Part shown: one piece after another, positions 11,992 through 12,224 of the stretch | How positions within the stretch are numbered: position 1 is the stretch's first letter | Layout: every line of letters begins with the position of its first letter | NCBI GenBank assembly: GCA_946479665.1 | Contig: CAMLGO010000016.1 | Coordinates: 1-12,224, forward strand | Reading direction: 5' to 3' | DNA: 12,224 nt | DNA from: an uncultured Candidatus Saccharibacteria bacterium | Lineage (GTDB): Bacteria > Patescibacteria > Saccharimonadia > Saccharimonadales > UBA6022 | The notes under the pieces: model-generated | What the model saw: the letters and a program-made list of their open reading frames with translations, nothing else | The model's database searches: none | What the model was told of the DNA's origin: nothing | Made by a program: the position numbers and the translations under genes

Positions 11992-12224
11992 ATGAGTCGA
12001 ATCGGAAAACTACCAATTGACGTACCTGCAGGTGTGACAATCACGGTTGATTCAGATGTTATTTCAGTCAAAGGGCCTAAGGGCGAACTGACTGTACCAC
12101 ACCTGAGCGACGTGACCGTTGCCCTCGAAGGTACCCAAGCTATCGTTACGCGTAAGGACGATCAGCGAATCGCTAAAGCCCAACACGGTCTTCAGCGTGC
12201 TCTATTAAACAATGCAGTTGACGG
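11992..12224 (+). CDS. rplF: 50S ribosomal protein L6, 5' part
   Basis: L6 lies near the sarcin-ricin loop and the factor-binding site. The first 77 residues are visible, and the frame is still open at the right edge. MSRIGKLPIDVPAGVTI and VISVKGPKGELT are diagnostic of the first L6 repeat, and IAKAQHGLQRALLNN matches the family helix (usually HGTxRALLNNM). The full protein should be about 180 residues. The SD is weak (AAGAAG, 7 nt upstream). It starts a new transcription unit after a terminator and a leader of about 150 nt, whereas it usually follows rpsH directly. Confidence 0.95.
   Translation, partial: MSRIGKLPIDVPAGVTITVDSDVISVKGPKGELTVPHLSDVTVALEGTQAIVTRKDDQRIAKAQHGLQRALLNNAVD

Noticed and set aside
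1..12224. CRISPR array, transposase, integrase or attachment site
   Set aside because: No regularly spaced repeats, no recombinase-like protein and no tRNA in the window.
1..12224. Alternative genetic code with UGA as Gly or Trp
   Set aside because: Ribosomal genes use TGG for Trp and contain no in-frame TGA, and the 117-residue gene ends in TGA.

Overview
The window is a bacterial translation locus with small accessory genes inserted in it. From left to right it carries tuf (EF-Tu), a HIT-family gene, three small minus-strand genes of unknown function, rpsJ (S10), two small predicted membrane proteins transcribed divergently, one more unknown minus-strand gene, and a tight 14-gene run rplC-rplD-rplW-rplB-rpsS-rplV-rpsC-rplP-rpmC-rpsQ-rplN-rplX-rplE-rpsN-rpsH. 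The start of rplF is cut by the right edge. The standard code fits: TGG encodes Trp and TAA, TAG and TGA are all used as stops. My best guess is a Patescibacteria/CPR member, perhaps Candidatus Saccharibacteria. It rests on compact small genes, Lys/Ala-rich r-protein tails, orphan small proteins and a fragmented S10 region. I hold it with moderate to low confidence because no single diagnostic marker is present.

Layout: tuf (82-1263) ends in a strong hairpin terminator with a GCAA loop. Positions 1341-3155 are an accessory block: a HIT protein on the plus strand, then three minus-strand genes in two transcription units. The 146-residue gene has a near-consensus promoter covered by a perfect 19-bp palindrome. 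The upstream pair overlap by 14 nt, and the first of them may start at an AUU codon behind a hairpin-sequestered Shine-Dalgarno (SD) sequence. rpsJ (3357-3683) is monocistronic, with its own promoter and a bidirectional terminator. Positions 3748-4961 hold two divergent membrane-protein genes, the plus one apparently near-leaderless, and an unknown minus-strand gene ending in a large GC-rich hairpin.

The main operon starts at a consensus promoter (TTGACA-17-TATATT) followed by a structured leader of about 100 nt just before rplC. Most junctions inside it are TAATG overlaps or gaps of 0-3 nt, which implies translational coupling. A terminator follows rpsH and separates it from rplF, which has its own leader.

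The ribosomal proteins and EF-Tu act together in translation. L2, L3 and L4 build the peptidyl-transferase region and exit tunnel, and L22, L23, L24 and L29 line the tunnel and its exit. L5 sits in the central protuberance; L14 and L16 contribute to the subunit interface and tRNA sites; S3, S10, S14 and S19 build the 30S head; S8 and S17 build the 30S body. The translation proteins here are nearly free of cysteine: two in about 2,750 residues.

I see no mobile element, CRISPR array, tRNA or rRNA. The most interesting non-standard items are the rplC leader, the SD-sequestering hairpin with a possible AUU start, the operator palindrome, and the splitting of the S10/spc region into separate units.
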